Origin: Streptomyces sp. AC555_RSS877
Lineage (GTDB): Bacteria; Actinomycetota; Actinomycetes; Streptomycetales; Streptomycetaceae
Direction: 5' to 3'
DNA length: 64,000 nt
Assembly (NCBI RefSeq): GCF_019049245.1
Contig: NZ_JAGMUK010000182.1
Location: 15,690-79,689 of the forward strand
Shown here: in pieces, positions 16,725 to 26,305 of the stretch
Numbering within the stretch: the first letter of the stretch is position 1
How the letters are laid out: each line of letters starts with the position of its first letter
Notes under the pieces: generated by a model
Databases searched by the model: none
The model's input: only the letters and a program-made list of their open reading frames with translations
Told to the model about the DNA's origin: nothing
Program-made: the position numbers and the translations under genes

Positions 16725-17392
16725 CGGGGTTCGCCGCCGACCGCGAGGGCCTCTCGCAGAAGTTTCCGCAGGGCGGCTACACCCTGGCCGACATGGCGAA
16801 CGACACCGCGGGCCTGCTCACCGCGCTCGACATTCCCTCGGCGCACATCGTCGGACAGTCGATGGGCGGCATGGTCGCCCAGCAACTCGCCCTCGACCAC
16901 CCCGCGCGCGTGCTCACCCTGGCCCTTGTCTACACGGCGCCCAGCACGGACTTCCTCGCCGGACGCGACCTGGTCGACGAGCGGACGCACCGCCCCCGGG
17001 CCCGCAATCGCGACGAGGCGATCGCGCTGTACCTGGACAACGAAGCGGTGTGCGCCTCACCCGGATACGCCCAGGACATCGCCTGGCTTCGCGAGCTCTG
17101 CGGCCAGATGTACAACCGGGACTACGACCCGGACGGCATCGAGCGGCAGCTGGAATCGCTCGACAACTCCCCGGACCGAACGCCGCGCCTGCACCACATC
17201 ACGGTGCCCACCACGATCCTGCACGGCGACGGCGACCGCCTGATCAGCGCCGACGCCTCCAAACTCATGCACGAACTGATCGCGGACTCGAAGCTGACCA
17301 TCTACCCCGGCATGGGCCATGAGCTGCCCCGTCCGCTCTGGCCACAGATCATCACGCAGATCCGGGACAACGCGGCACGAGGGAGTGCCTGA
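16725..17392 (+). pseudogene. Alpha/beta hydrolase lacking its N-terminus
   Basis: From about 16725 the frame reads GLSQKFPQGGYTLADMANDT, then the elbow IVGQSMGGMVAQQLALDHP, and ends with GDGDRLIS and MGHELPRPLW. This is a serine alpha/beta hydrolase with its His/Asp region intact. The first 50-60 residues, with the oxyanion HG motif, are missing; upstream codons show no similarity and no start codon fits. A product starting internally would lack beta strands 1-4. It overlaps no regulator, and its stop is 1 base from the next gene's start. Confidence 0.75.
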
Positions 17393-17393
17393 C

Positions 17394-18476
17394 ATGACCG
17401 CGGGAGCCAATGTGTGCCGAGCCCGGCCCGCAGCCCGGCGGGTGGTGCTGATGCTCGCTTCGGCACTGGTCCTGTTCGTCGGGGTAACAGCCCCGAGCCC
17501 GGCGTCGGCGGCTGACAGCCCGTTCTGCGTGGTCCGGACCACGCAGCCCGAGGTGGGACTGATCCTGGTTTCGGTCGAGCGGATCGACGCCCGCACACGG
17601 ATGTACGCGTTCCGTTCGAAAGCGGTCGGCGACGCCATGTCCGACGGGCTTGTTCGGGTGCGCGTCATCCTGCCCGCCGACTACGACCGCTCGCCCGGCA
17701 AGCGCTACCCGGTCATGATGCACCTGCACGGCACCAACAACTCGCCCAGCACCTGGCCCGCCGGCGAAGTGGAGCAGGTGCTGGGCGACAACGACGTGAT
17801 CTTCGTCGAGCCCGACGGTGACCCGGCCGGCTTCTACGCGGACTGGTACGGCACCCCCGTCACCGGCCTCGATCTGTTGAACGGTCCAGTGCCGTTCCCG
17901 CCCCCGACGTGGGAGACGTTCCACCTCCGTGAGCTGCTCCCGTGGTTGGACGAGACCTTCCGTACGACAGGCCGACGCGCGACCACCGGCAGCTCGATGG
18001 GCGGCTTCGGCGCGATGGCGTACCCGGCCCGCAACCCGGGGGTATTGGTCGCCGCCCGCTCCCTCTCCGGCGCTGTGGACCTCGACGCGTTGTACCCGAT
18101 CACTCCCGTCGTGATCTCCGCGGGCTACGACCCGCGCATCTTCGGCGACCGAACCCTGCAGGCCGACAACTGGCAAGCGCACAATCTGGTCGACCTGGCT
18201 GCCGAGCTGCGCGGAGTATCACTGTTCCTCGCCAGCGGCAACGGGCTGCCCGGCCGCTACGACGACATCGTGAGCGCCATCACGGGAGCGCCCCTGGAGA
18301 TCCTCGTGCACCAGATGGCCGAGAACTTCGTCGCCGCACTCGGCCGGGCCCAGGTGCCCGTTACCACCTGGTTCTACGGCAACGGCACTCATCCGGGCGC
18401 GACGACGCGATTTTACGACTACGACGATCTGCCCCGCTTTCTGCCCCAGGCGATGAACGCCCTCAACCGCAAGTAG
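17394..18476 (+). CDS. Secreted esterase (Ag85/esterase-D-like)
   Basis: This 360-residue protein has a clear Sec signal peptide: basic start, hydrophobic LMLASALVLFVGVTA, and cleavage probably after SPASA near residue 39. The mature part is an alpha/beta hydrolase of the esterase-D/mycolyltransferase type, with YPVMMHLHGTNN as oxyanion strand, the elbow TGSSMGGFGAMAYPARNPG and a C-terminal GNGTHPGATT His. The ATG at 17394 follows GAGGGAG inside the preceding gene's end. It probably cleaves esters outside the cell. It appears to have been inserted between the hydrolase relic and a serine hydrolase gene (see the duplicated tail at 18532). Confidence 0.85.
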   Translation: MTAGANVCRARPAARRVVLMLASALVLFVGVTAPSPASAADSPFCVVRTTQPEVGLILVSVERIDARTRMYAFRSKAVGDAMSDGLVRVRVILPADYDRSPGKRYPVMMHLHGTNNSPSTWPAGEVEQVLGDNDVIFVEPDGDPAGFYADWYGTPVTGLDLLNGPVPFPPPTWETFHLRELLPWLDETFRTTGRRATTGSSMGGFGAMAYPARNPGVLVAARSLSGAVDLDALYPITPVVISAGYDPRIFGDRTLQADNWQAHNLVDLAAELRGVSLFLASGNGLPGRYDDIVSAITGAPLEILVHQMAENFVAALGRAQVPVTTWFYGNGTHPGATTRFYDYDDLPRFLPQAMNALNRK

Positions 18477-18531
18477 ACGGTGCAAGGGGCCGAGACCCAC
18501 GCAGATCAGTACCGCTGACCGGTGGGCCGAG

Positions 18532-18591
18532 GCCATGCACGAGCTGATCCCGGATTCGAAGCGGGACAACACCACACGAGGAAGTGCGTGA
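18532..18591 (+). repeat. Duplicated tail of the hydrolase relic
   Basis: The frame reads AMHELIPDSK-RDNTTRGSA-stop. The pseudogene ending at 17392 reads LMHELIADSK, 22 more residues, then RDNAARGSA-stop. Nucleotides match closely on both sides of the internal deletion, and each tail is followed 1 base later by an ATG. It is a remnant second copy of the same gene end. Confidence 0.75.
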
Positions 18592-18592
18592 A

Positions 18593-19737
18593 ATGACAGC
18601 AGCACAGGTGAAAGGCCGCGTGGACAGCGGATTCGAACCGGTCGCGGACGCCTTCGCCGACAACTTCCGGCAGCGCGGTGACACGGCCGCCTCCTGTGTG
18701 GTGTACGCCCAGGGCGCGCCGGTGGTGGACATCTGGGCGGGGCAGACCGCCCGGGGCGCCTGGACGCCCGAGGCCCGCACCGTGGTGTTCTCCGTCAGCA
18801 AGGGCGTCACCACCGTCTGCCTGCTGATGGCCGCCGAGCGCGGACTGATCGAACTCGACGCCCCGGTGGCGAAGTACTGGCCGGAGTTCGCCGAGAACGG
18901 CAAGGAGGCGACGACCGTACGGCACCCCTCGCGCACCGGGCCGGCCTGGCGGCGCCCGAGACGGATCTGACGTGGGAGGAACTGCGCGCCTGGCGGCCGG
19001 TGATGGACACGCTGGCCCGGCAGGCACCGGCCTGGGCTCCCGGGACGGCGTACGCCTACCACGCGCTCACGTTCGGCTGGCTGGCCGGCGAGGTGCTGCG
19101 CCGGGCCACGGGACTGCTCCCCGGCCAGTGGCTGCGCGAGCACATCGCCGATCCCCTGAACCTGGCGATGACGTACGGCGCCGACCCCGCGTCCGCCGAA
19201 CTTCACCCCCTGGCGGACCCGCTGCCCAGCACCGACCCCGAAGCCGTCGCCATGATGGCCGAAGCCTTCGCCGTACCGATGATCGAACGCTCCGTCAGCC
19301 TGGGCGGTCTCATCGACGCCGCCCGGATCGCCCAGGTCGCCAACACGGAAGCATGGCTGTCGGTCGAGATGCCAGCAGACAATCTCGTGACCAGCGCCCG
19401 CAGCCTGGCACGGCTGTACGCGGCCACGGTGGGCGAGGTCTACGGAGTCAGGCTGCTGGGCCCGGACATCGTCCGCGATGCCCTCGTGGTGCGCTCCGAG
19501 GGCCGCCCGTTCGTGGGCCCAGACGCCAGCAGCGGCTGGGGCACCGGCTTCATGACCAGCTCCGCCCACCGGCCGATGATCGGCCCCGGCAGCTTCGGCC
19601 ACGACGGCCTGGGCGGCTGCCTCGGCTTCGCCCACCTCGAAGCCGAGATCGCCTTCGCCTACCAGACCGCACAACCCGGCGGCCTCCCCGACGACCGGGC
19701 CAACGCGCTCAGCCACGCGCTGCGCAACTGCCTGTGA
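18593..19737 (+). pseudogene. Beta-lactamase-fold serine hydrolase (frameshifted)
   Basis: The product would be a class C beta-lactamase-like esterase (EstB type) of about 380 residues. The N-terminal part from ATG 18593 contains the SxxK nucleophile as FSVSKGVTT near residue 63. Near 18930 one base appears to be missing (expected HLLSHRAGLAAPE), and the rest continues in another frame: TDLTWEELRAW, then PGTAYAYHALTFGWLAGEVL (Tyr motif) and SFGHDGLGGCLGFA near the end. Apart from that single shift the gene looks full length and recent. A sequencing error is possible. Confidence 0.82.
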
Positions 19738-19796
19738 CGCCCGGCTCCGCGACTACCCACCCGAACCAGTTCACCGAGCAACCGGAAAACCAGGCC

Positions 19797-21288
19797 ATGA
19801 CCACGACACTTCCACGTCCCACCGCTCTGACACCCGAGCCTGGCCACCCGCGCGGCCGACCGGCTCCTGACCCGCCTGACGCGGTTGCCGGGCACCCGAC
19901 ACGGCTACCAGGTCGAGCGCAACCTTCCGGTCCCCGCGCGCGACGGCGCCGTCCTGGTGACGGACCACTACGCCCCCGTCACCGGCCGGCCGAAGGGCAC
20001 CGTCCTCGTGCGCACACCGTACGGGCGCGGCTTCCCGCACGACCTGGAGGCGAGGGTCTACGCGGACCGCGGGTATCACGTCCTGCTGCAGAGCTGCCGC
20101 GGCACGTTCGGCTCCACGGGGGCCTTCTCCCCGATGGCGAACGAGGCCGACGACGTCCAGGACGCGGTGGCCTGGCTGCGGACCCGGCCATGGTTCGACG
20201 GACGGCTCGCGACCTCCGGGGCGTCCTACGTGGCTGGACCCAATGGGCGCTGCTGATGGACCCGCCCCCGAACTGCGCACTTCCCTGATCGCCGTGGCGC
20301 CGCACGACATGCACGACGCGGCCCACGGAAGCGGAGCGTTCCGTCTGGGCGACTTCCTGTCCTTCGCGGAGATGGTGGTCAACCAGGAGAGGCTCCCCGG
20401 GCTGCGGAGTGTGCCCCGGATGCTCACCCTGAACCGGCGGCTGGCCCCGGTCTTCGGTGCCCTCCCGCTGGCAGATGCGGCCGACGCGGCGACGGGGCAC
20501 CGCGCGCCGTGGTTCCGGGAATGGCTGACCACTCCGGAGCGCGACGACGCGGTGTGGGACCGGCTCAAACTCGGCGACGCCCTTGAGCGGGTGAACGTCC
20601 CGGTGCGGCTCACCGCCTGCTGGCAGGACCTCTTCCTCGACCAGACCCTGCACCAGTACGAGTCGCTGCGTGCCCGTGGGGTCGAGGTCTCGCTCACCGT
20701 CGGCCCGGGGACCCATCAGGAACAGGGCCACAAGGGCATGGGAGGTCTGCTCCGCGGCAATCTCGCAAGGCTGGAGACCCACCTGGCCGACGAAGCGCCG
20801 GCTCGCCCACGGTCCGTATCCCCCGTCGAGGTGTACGTCACCGGGCAGAACGCGTGGCGGCACCTGGACCAGTGGCCACCGGCGACCGGCGAGACCGTCC
20901 ACTACCTGCAGCCCGGCGGCAGGCTCCTGGCCGACAAGCCAGGCGAGGGCACGCCGTCCACGTACGTCTACGACCCGGCGAACCCCACCCCCACCTCGGC
21001 GGCCCGCTGCTCACCCTCGACGGGAGAAGCAAGGACAACGCGAAACTGGAGAGCCGCTCCGACGTGCTCACCTTCACCACTGACCCGCTGACCGCGCCGC
21101 TGGAGATCATGGGAACGCCCGTCGTCGAACTGGCGCACACCCGGAGCAACCCGCACGCCGACGTCTTCGTGCGGCTCTGTGACGTCGACCCCAAGGGCGT
21201 GTCCCGCAACTTCGCCGAAGGACTCCTGCGCCTGGATCCCACCTCGCCGCTTGACCAAGTGCAGACGTGCGACGACCGAAGCTCCTGA
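19797..21288 (+). pseudogene. CocE/NonD-family hydrolase (three frameshifts)
   Basis: Joined frames give an Xaa-Pro dipeptidyl-peptidase-like acyl hydrolase: YQVERNLPVPARDGAVLVTD, TPYGRGFPHDL, RGTFGSTGAFSPMANEADD, the nucleophile region TSGASY, then GWTQWALLMDPP. These are followed by the cap (APWFREWLTTPERDDAVWD) and the jelly-roll start (SDVLTFTTDPLTAPLEIMG). Frame changes fall near 19850, 20232 (one G missing) and 20985 (one base missing). The C-terminal half of the beta domain is absent. Inactive as written. The intact CocE at 61241 is a different subfamily. Confidence 0.85.
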
Positions 21289-21515
21289 GATCCACGCCGC
21301 GGGACGCTGTTCTAGCGCCCCGCCGGTATGCCCAGAGCCCGATGAGCGCCGCGAGATTTGTGCGGAGCCGCCCGGGTCGGGAAGACCACCATCTCCCGAT
21401 TCCTCACCGACGGCCGCGACATGGCATTCGAGTTGCGCACGCCTTGCGCACCGGCGGCACGGATCGTCGCTGCGCGAGCGGGGTGAGGCCCGCCCCGCCT
21501 CGAAACCGAGCGGGA

Positions 21516-22343
21516 TCAGGCAGCGTCGACGAATATGTCGAGCGCGAGATCACCCTCGAATCCGGCAGGGCTGTAGACGGACAGGTCGGTGACGCCTTCG
21601 TCGAGCAGGACCTCGTCGTCGATGAACAGGTTGGCGGTGCATGTGCGCGCGTCACGCGTGAGGACGGCGTACGCGGCGTCAGCCATGATCTGCGGACTAC
21701 GGGCTTGTCCGGCGCCACCGACCACGTTGCGTACGGCGGCGGTGTCGATCAGGGTTCGCGGCCACAGCGAGTTGGCGGCGATGCCGTCGGCGGCGAGTTC
21801 CTCGGCGAGCCCGATGGTGCACAGACTCATCCCGTACTTCGAGAGCGTGTAACCGAGATGCTTGCCCACCCAGTGCGGCGCGAGGTTCAACGGCGGCGAG
21901 AGCGTGAGGATGTGCGGGTTGTCCGCCGCGCGCAGGTGCGGGATCGCGGCCTTGCTCAGCAGGAACGTGCCTCGCGTGTTGATGTCCTGCATCAGGTCGT
22001 ACCGCTTCATCTCCAGCCGCTCCGCCGACGACAGGTCGATCGCGCTGGCGTTGTTGACCACGATGTCGATGCCGCCGAAGGCACTGACCGCAGCGTTGAC
22101 GGCGGTGCGTACGTCGTCCTCGTTGCGGACGTCACCGACGACGGCCAGCCCCTTGCCCCCCGTGCGCTCGATCTCCTCGACCGCGGTGTGGACCGTGCCT
22201 TCGAGCTTCGGGTGCGGTACGGCGGTCTTGGCAAGCATCACCACGTTCGCCCCGTCGCGGGCCGCGCGCAGGGCGATGGCGAGTCCGATGCCGCGGCTGC
22301 CTCCCGACATCAGGACGGTCTTGCCGGCCAGCGTTCGCCTCAT
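21516..22343 (-). CDS. Short-chain dehydrogenase (AtuG/HSDL2-like)
   Basis: This 275-residue SDR has the cofactor motif SGGSRGIG near residue 13, NNAS, a Ser in LTLSPPLN and the catalytic pair in GYTLSKYG. The C-terminal half lacks the SCP2 domain of HSDL2. This subgroup includes citronellol/citronellal dehydrogenases and peroxisomal HSDL2-like proteins, so it may oxidise a hydroxyacyl or terpenoid alcohol. It is divergent from the acyl-CoA dehydrogenase at 22407 across a palindromic promoter, and probably serves the same pathway. Confidence 0.88.
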   Translation of the reverse strand: MRRTLAGKTVLMSGGSRGIGLAIALRAARDGANVVMLAKTAVPHPKLEGTVHTAVEEIERTGGKGLAVVGDVRNEDDVRTAVNAAVSAFGGIDIVVNNASAIDLSSAERLEMKRYDLMQDINTRGTFLLSKAAIPHLRAADNPHILTLSPPLNLAPHWVGKHLGYTLSKYGMSLCTIGLAEELAADGIAANSLWPRTLIDTAAVRNVVGGAGQARSPQIMADAAYAVLTRDARTCTANLFIDDEVLLDEGVTDLSVYSPAGFEGDLALDIFVDAA

Positions 22344-22361
22344 GGTCGAACCTCCACAATC

Positions 22362-22377
22362 GATTGGTTAACTAATC
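22362..22377. promoter_or_regulatory. Palindromic operator in the SDR/ACAD divergent promoter
   Basis: GATTGGTTAACTAATC is a 16-base near-perfect palindrome (one mismatch pair) centred between the divergent genes. The regulator may be the MarR at 23774 or the TetR at 25358. Confidence 0.55.
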
Positions 22378-22406
22378 ATACGCACTGCGAATGATACGGT
22401 CCGCGC

Positions 22407-23633
22407 ATGACTTCCACTCCCGCACGCCAGAGCGACCGGCTCTACCACGAGCTCCTCGCCCCCGAAGAGACCCAGTCCGTACGCGCTGCCGTGCGCCGGA
22501 TCGCGGAGCAAGAAGTGGCTCCGCACGCCGCGGCGATCGCGAACGGCGACGAGCGCACGGACGGCTTCCCGCGGCAGGTGTTCGACGCGCTCGCGTCGGC
22601 GGGGGTCTTCCGGATCCCCTTCCCCGGCGAGGTCGGCGGCGACGGTCTGACCCACCCGGCGACCGCCACCGCCGCGGCGATCGAGGAACTGGCCTACTAC
22701 TCCAGCAGCGTCGCGGCCGTCTTCGACGTGCACTGCATCCTGGCGGGCAACGCCCTGCGGCAGGGCACCGAGGAGCAGCAGCAGCGCTGGCTGCCCAAGG
22801 TCGCGCAGGGCTCGGTGGTCGGCGCGTTCGCCACCACCGAGCCGGACGCCTCCAGCGACCTGTCTCCGCAGGCCGTTCAGACCGAGGCCGTACGCACCGA
22901 GACCGGGTGGGTGCTGAACGGCCACAAGCGGTGGATCTCCAACTCGCCCGTGGCCGCGTTCGTGGTGGTTCTCGCCCGCACCGGCGAGCGGCTGAGCATG
23001 TTCATCGTCAACACAACGCTTCCGGGCGTTCACGTGGGCCTTGCCGACCGCAAGATGGGCAACCGCGGCCAGCTCACCGCGGACATCCGCTGCACGGACG
23101 TACACCTGTCCGACGACGACCTCCTCGGCGGCGCCGAGGGACACGGACTGCGCCACGCACTGTCCACACTGACCTACGGCCGGATCGGCATCGCGGCCGC
23201 CGGGGTCGGCATGGCACAGGCCGCCTTCGACCACACCGTGGCCCACCTGTCGACGCGACACGCCTTCGGCAAGCCGGTGGCCGCCAACCAGCACTGGCAG
23301 TTCCTGCTCGCCGAGCGGGCCACCGAGATCGACAACGCCCGCACCCTCGTCACCAAGGCCGCCCTGCGCCTGGACGCCGGCAACCCGTCCCCGGAACCCG
23401 AGGCCGCGATGGCGAAGTACTACGCCACCAAGCTGTCGGTGGACATGGCGCGCGACGCCGTCCAGGCTTTCGGAGGCCTCGGCTTCGCCCGCGAACTGGG
23501 CGCCGACGGAAGCCCTGGCCCCGTCGAGGCGATCTACCGGGACAGCAAGATCGGCGAGATCTACGAGGGCACCAACGAGATACAGAAGTGGGTCATCGCC
23601 CGGCACATCTTCGGCCGGACCATCGTCGGCTGA
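22407..23633 (+). CDS. Acyl-CoA dehydrogenase
   Basis: This 408-residue FAD flavoprotein makes the alpha,beta double bond in acyl-CoA. It has the N-terminal helical domain, the FAD-binding beta region with AFATTEPDASSDL, the WISNSPVAAF segment, and a C-terminal helical domain. The catalytic base is Glu387 in IYEGTNEIQK. Length is normal. It is divergent from the SDR and followed by a MarR gene, and lies in a block with an enoyl-CoA hydratase, so a beta-oxidation-type pathway is likely. No clear ribosome site precedes the ATG, so it may be leaderless or weakly translated. Confidence 0.93.
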   Translation: MTSTPARQSDRLYHELLAPEETQSVRAAVRRIAEQEVAPHAAAIANGDERTDGFPRQVFDALASAGVFRIPFPGEVGGDGLTHPATATAAAIEELAYYSSSVAAVFDVHCILAGNALRQGTEEQQQRWLPKVAQGSVVGAFATTEPDASSDLSPQAVQTEAVRTETGWVLNGHKRWISNSPVAAFVVVLARTGERLSMFIVNTTLPGVHVGLADRKMGNRGQLTADIRCTDVHLSDDDLLGGAEGHGLRHALSTLTYGRIGIAAAGVGMAQAAFDHTVAHLSTRHAFGKPVAANQHWQFLLAERATEIDNARTLVTKAALRLDAGNPSPEPEAAMAKYYATKLSVDMARDAVQAFGGLGFARELGADGSPGPVEAIYRDSKIGEIYEGTNEIQKWVIARHIFGRTIVG

Positions 23634-23773
23634 CGGCCGCGGCCCAGCCGATGCCCTGCCCGGCGAGCCCCGCTTCCCGCGCACCGGGATCGCTGCCCCG
23701 GTCCGGCCGCCCCAGGCCTTCTCGTACGATGGATCCAGACGATACGCAGGGCTAACCATAGGCGGGATAAACG

Positions 23774-24268
23774 ATGTCCGAGGCTCCGCTGGTACCGGGG
23801 ACAGTGGCCGAACACACCATCTGCCTGCTGGTCAAACTCGGACAGGTGGCCTTCAGGATCGCCGAAGACGGCATCAGCGGAACCGGCCTGCGCGTGCGCC
23901 ACTACAGCGTCCTGCAGGCCCTGGCCGACAACGGCGCCATGCCGCAGCTGGCGCTCGGCTCGTTCCTGCGCATCGACCCGGCGACGATGGTGACGAGTCT
24001 CGACGACCTGGAGCGGGCCGGATACGCCGAGCGGACACGCGATCCGCAGGACCGACGTCGGTACGCCGTCGATATCACCGACGCCGGGCGCAAGGTCCTG
24101 GCCGACCTCAACCGCACACTCGTCGGTCTCGACAGCGAAATCCTCGCCGACCTGGGCCCCACTGAACGGCACTCGCTTCACGCCCTGTTGAGCAGCCTCG
24201 CCGAGAGTCCCGCTCTCACCGCCATGTTCGATGCCGTCCGCGAGCAGAGCGGCGCGAAGAGGGCTTAA
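23774..24268 (+). CDS. MarR-family transcriptional regulator
   Basis: This 164-residue winged-helix regulator has a helical N-terminus, the HTH LGSFLRIDPATMVTSLDDLE at about residues 59-78, and the wing DPQDRRRYAVDIT. It is a typical actinobacterial MarR. It lies 140 bases after the acyl-CoA dehydrogenase, on the same strand and before an SDR. The region before it contains an imperfect repeat around GGCTAACCATAGGC. It may control the acyl-CoA catabolic block; the effector could be a CoA ester or aromatic acid, which is inference only. Confidence 0.88.
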   Translation: MSEAPLVPGTVAEHTICLLVKLGQVAFRIAEDGISGTGLRVRHYSVLQALADNGAMPQLALGSFLRIDPATMVTSLDDLERAGYAERTRDPQDRRRYAVDITDAGRKVLADLNRTLVGLDSEILADLGPTERHSLHALLSSLAESPALTAMFDAVREQSGAKRA

Positions 24269-24315
24269 CCGCAGGAGGAGATTTCCACAGTCCGGGGCGA
24301 CACGCCTCGGCCGCG

Positions 24316-25320
24316 ATGGCCGGGCCGCACGGGCAGTCAGCCGCCCCCCGCCGCCGATTCGAGCCGCTCGCCTTCGCGGTCGGCGGCGGCTTCGAGGCAG
24401 CCTGCCCGCTTACAGGTCGTCACGACGATGACGAGTTGGTGGGCAGAAGGCTGGTTGTCACCGGCGCGGCACGCGGCATCGGCGAGAAGGTGGCCCGCCT
24501 CGCCGCCGCCCGAGGGGCCCGGGTGACCGTGATCGGCCTCGAAGCCGATCGATTGCGCGACCTCGCCGACGAGCTGGGTCCCGCCGTTTCCTGGCGTGAG
24601 GCCGATGTGCGCGACGGTGCCGCCCTGCGGTCGGCGATCGATGCGGCGGCGGAGGTGATGGGCGGCATCGACCTCGTCGTCGCCAATGCCGGCGTCGTGG
24701 CGTACGGGACGGTGCGGCAGACGGACGAGGCGTCGTTCGAGCGGGTCCTGGACATCAACCTGAACGGCGTGTTCCGCACCCTCAAGTACGCGACGCCGCA
24801 CCTGGAGCGCAGCCGGGGCCACGTGCTGGTCGTGGCGTCCGCGCTGTCGTTCATGCCGCTGGCCGCGATGGCCTCGTACGGCGCGAGCAAGGCCGGGGCC
24901 GAGCTGCTCGCCCTGACCTACCGCCAGGAGGTGGCGCATCTCGGGGTCACGGTCGGTCTGGTGCACCCCTCCTGGATCGACACGGACCTCGTCCGGGGCG
25001 CCGAGGCGGACCTCCCCTCCTTCCAGGGGCTGCGCCGGCGGCTGCCCTATCCGGGCAACGTCACCACGAGCTCCGACCGGGCGGCCGCCGCGATCGTCGA
25101 CGGACTCGTACGCCGACGCAGCCGCGTGTACGTCCCGCGCGCGGTCGTCGTGGCCAACTGGGCCAAGGGAGCGCTGAATTCACCGCTGGCCTGGCCCTGG
25201 GCGAGGCGCTTCGCGGCCCGGGCGGTTCCGTCCCTCGAACGCGAGGTCACAGCGCTGGGGAGGCATGACCAACTCACGCCCGGTACCGATGCCCCTGCCG
25301 CGGAGACCAGGTCGTCCTAG
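24316..25320 (+). CDS. Short-chain dehydrogenase/reductase
   Basis: The SDR domain begins at about residue 42 with RRLVVTGAARGIGEKVARLA, followed by NAG, a Ser in VVASALSF and YGASKAGAEL. It continues to a C-terminal extension (VVVANWAKG to ALGRH) common in actinobacterial SDRs of unknown substrate. The start is uncertain: the ATG at 24316 gives 334 residues with a low-complexity leader. TTG 24436 or GTG 24439 would start right at the fold but lack a clear ribosome site. The gene converges with the TetR at 25358. Confidence 0.82.
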   Translation: MAGPHGQSAAPRRRFEPLAFAVGGGFEAACPLTGRHDDDELVGRRLVVTGAARGIGEKVARLAAARGARVTVIGLEADRLRDLADELGPAVSWREADVRDGAALRSAIDAAAEVMGGIDLVVANAGVVAYGTVRQTDEASFERVLDINLNGVFRTLKYATPHLERSRGHVLVVASALSFMPLAAMASYGASKAGAELLALTYRQEVAHLGVTVGLVHPSWIDTDLVRGAEADLPSFQGLRRRLPYPGNVTTSSDRAAAAIVDGLVRRRSRVYVPRAVVVANWAKGALNSPLAWPWARRFAARAVPSLEREVTALGRHDQLTPGTDAPAAETRSS

Positions 25321-25357
25321 CCGCACACGGCGGAGCTGCGCCCCACCACCCAACCTC

Positions 25358-26041
25358 TCAACGGTCTTGGACCAGCGAGTCGTACAGGCGCGCGCCGGTC
25401 TCGTGGGAGGCCTCGGCGCGTTCCCGCTCGTCACCCAGGCCGACAGCGAAGTTCACGCCCATCGGCAGGAGGACCTGCGTCACGGCGTCGTCGAACTCGA
25501 CGAAATGCTCAGCCAGTTCAAGGGTGATGTAACCGTGCACGTAGCTCCACAGCTGGGCGGCGATGACTTCGGGTTCCTGCTGCTCGACCCTGCCGGAGCG
25601 CACGAGCCGTTCGCATGCCGCGGTGACATGGGCGTGGGCTTCCCGAAAGGCCGGGGAATGCCCGCTCAGGCGAAGGTCCGTATCCGGCAGAGGCCGGTAC
25701 GTCGCCCGAGTGGACAGCCCGAACATCAGGTCGTGGAGGTGAGGGTTCTCGCGGGCCAGCCGACGGCAGGCCAAGGCCATGGCGAAGAGATCCGCGATCG
25801 GGTCGTCCGTCACCGGTACCTGGGCGAACGCTCTGCCGAGTTCCTTGAACCCGTGGTCGGCGACAGCGCTCATCAGCTCGGGGATCCCGCCGAAGTGGCT
25901 GTAGACCACCATCGTCGACAGTCCGCTCGCGGAGGCCACCGTGCGCGCCTTCAGAGCCGACGGACCCTGCTCGGCCAGCAGACCGATGGCCGCCTGCACA
26001 AGCCGTTCCGGTGCGTCATCAAGCCTCGCCCGCCCTGCCAT
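25358..26041 (-). CDS. TetR-family regulator (WHG-type C-terminus)
   Basis: This 227-residue repressor has the HTH ALKARTVASASGLSTMVVYS then HFGGIPEL. Its C-terminal domain carries QLWSYVHGYITLEL, the WHG-type ligand domain found in many actinobacterial TetRs. It is divergent from the enoyl-CoA hydratase at 26306. An inverted repeat ATAAC/GTTAT 34 bases upstream is a likely autoregulatory site. It probably regulates the hydratase-hydrolase-ligase operon. Effector unknown. Confidence 0.9.
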   Translation of the reverse strand: MAGRARLDDAPERLVQAAIGLLAEQGPSALKARTVASASGLSTMVVYSHFGGIPELMSAVADHGFKELGRAFAQVPVTDDPIADLFAMALACRRLARENPHLHDLMFGLSTRATYRPLPDTDLRLSGHSPAFREAHAHVTAACERLVRSGRVEQQEPEVIAAQLWSYVHGYITLELAEHFVEFDDAVTQVLLPMGVNFAVGLGDERERAEASHETGARLYDSLVQDR

Positions 26042-26074
26042 GTTCCGTACGCCTCCCCCGTTGACACACCAGAA

Positions 26075-26087
26075 ATAACTTGGTTAT
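26075..26087. promoter_or_regulatory. TetR operator candidate
   Basis: ATAAC-TTG-GTTAT, a perfect 5-bp inverted repeat in an AT-rich patch, lies next to TTGACA (26061-26066) in the gap between the TetR gene and the enoyl-CoA hydratase gene. Confidence 0.5.
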
Positions 26088-26305
26088 GTGATTCTTCACG
26101 GCAATAGTACACATCGCACGTGACGTGCCACCTTCGACACACGCGTCCGCCTTCGGACACGTCATCACGCGGGGTCCAGTCTCCTGCCGCCCGTGCGGGC
26201 ACAGCGTGTCGGGGCGAACCCGACCTCATCGCTGCGACACGCATCCGCGGCCGTCCCGACGCACTTTCCTACCCCCGCCATGAACTCAGCACGGGAGCAG
26301 AACTC

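Noticed and set aside
18615..18640. GGATTCGAACC-like word resembling a tRNA T-loop
   Set aside because: It lies inside the serine hydrolase coding sequence and no acceptor, D or anticodon arms can be folded around it. No tRNA was found in the window.
21340..21470. GxxxxGKT-like word (GAARVGKTT) suggesting a P-loop or LacI-type HTH relic
   Set aside because: The match is short, isolated and without surrounding family similarity on either reading. It could be chance.
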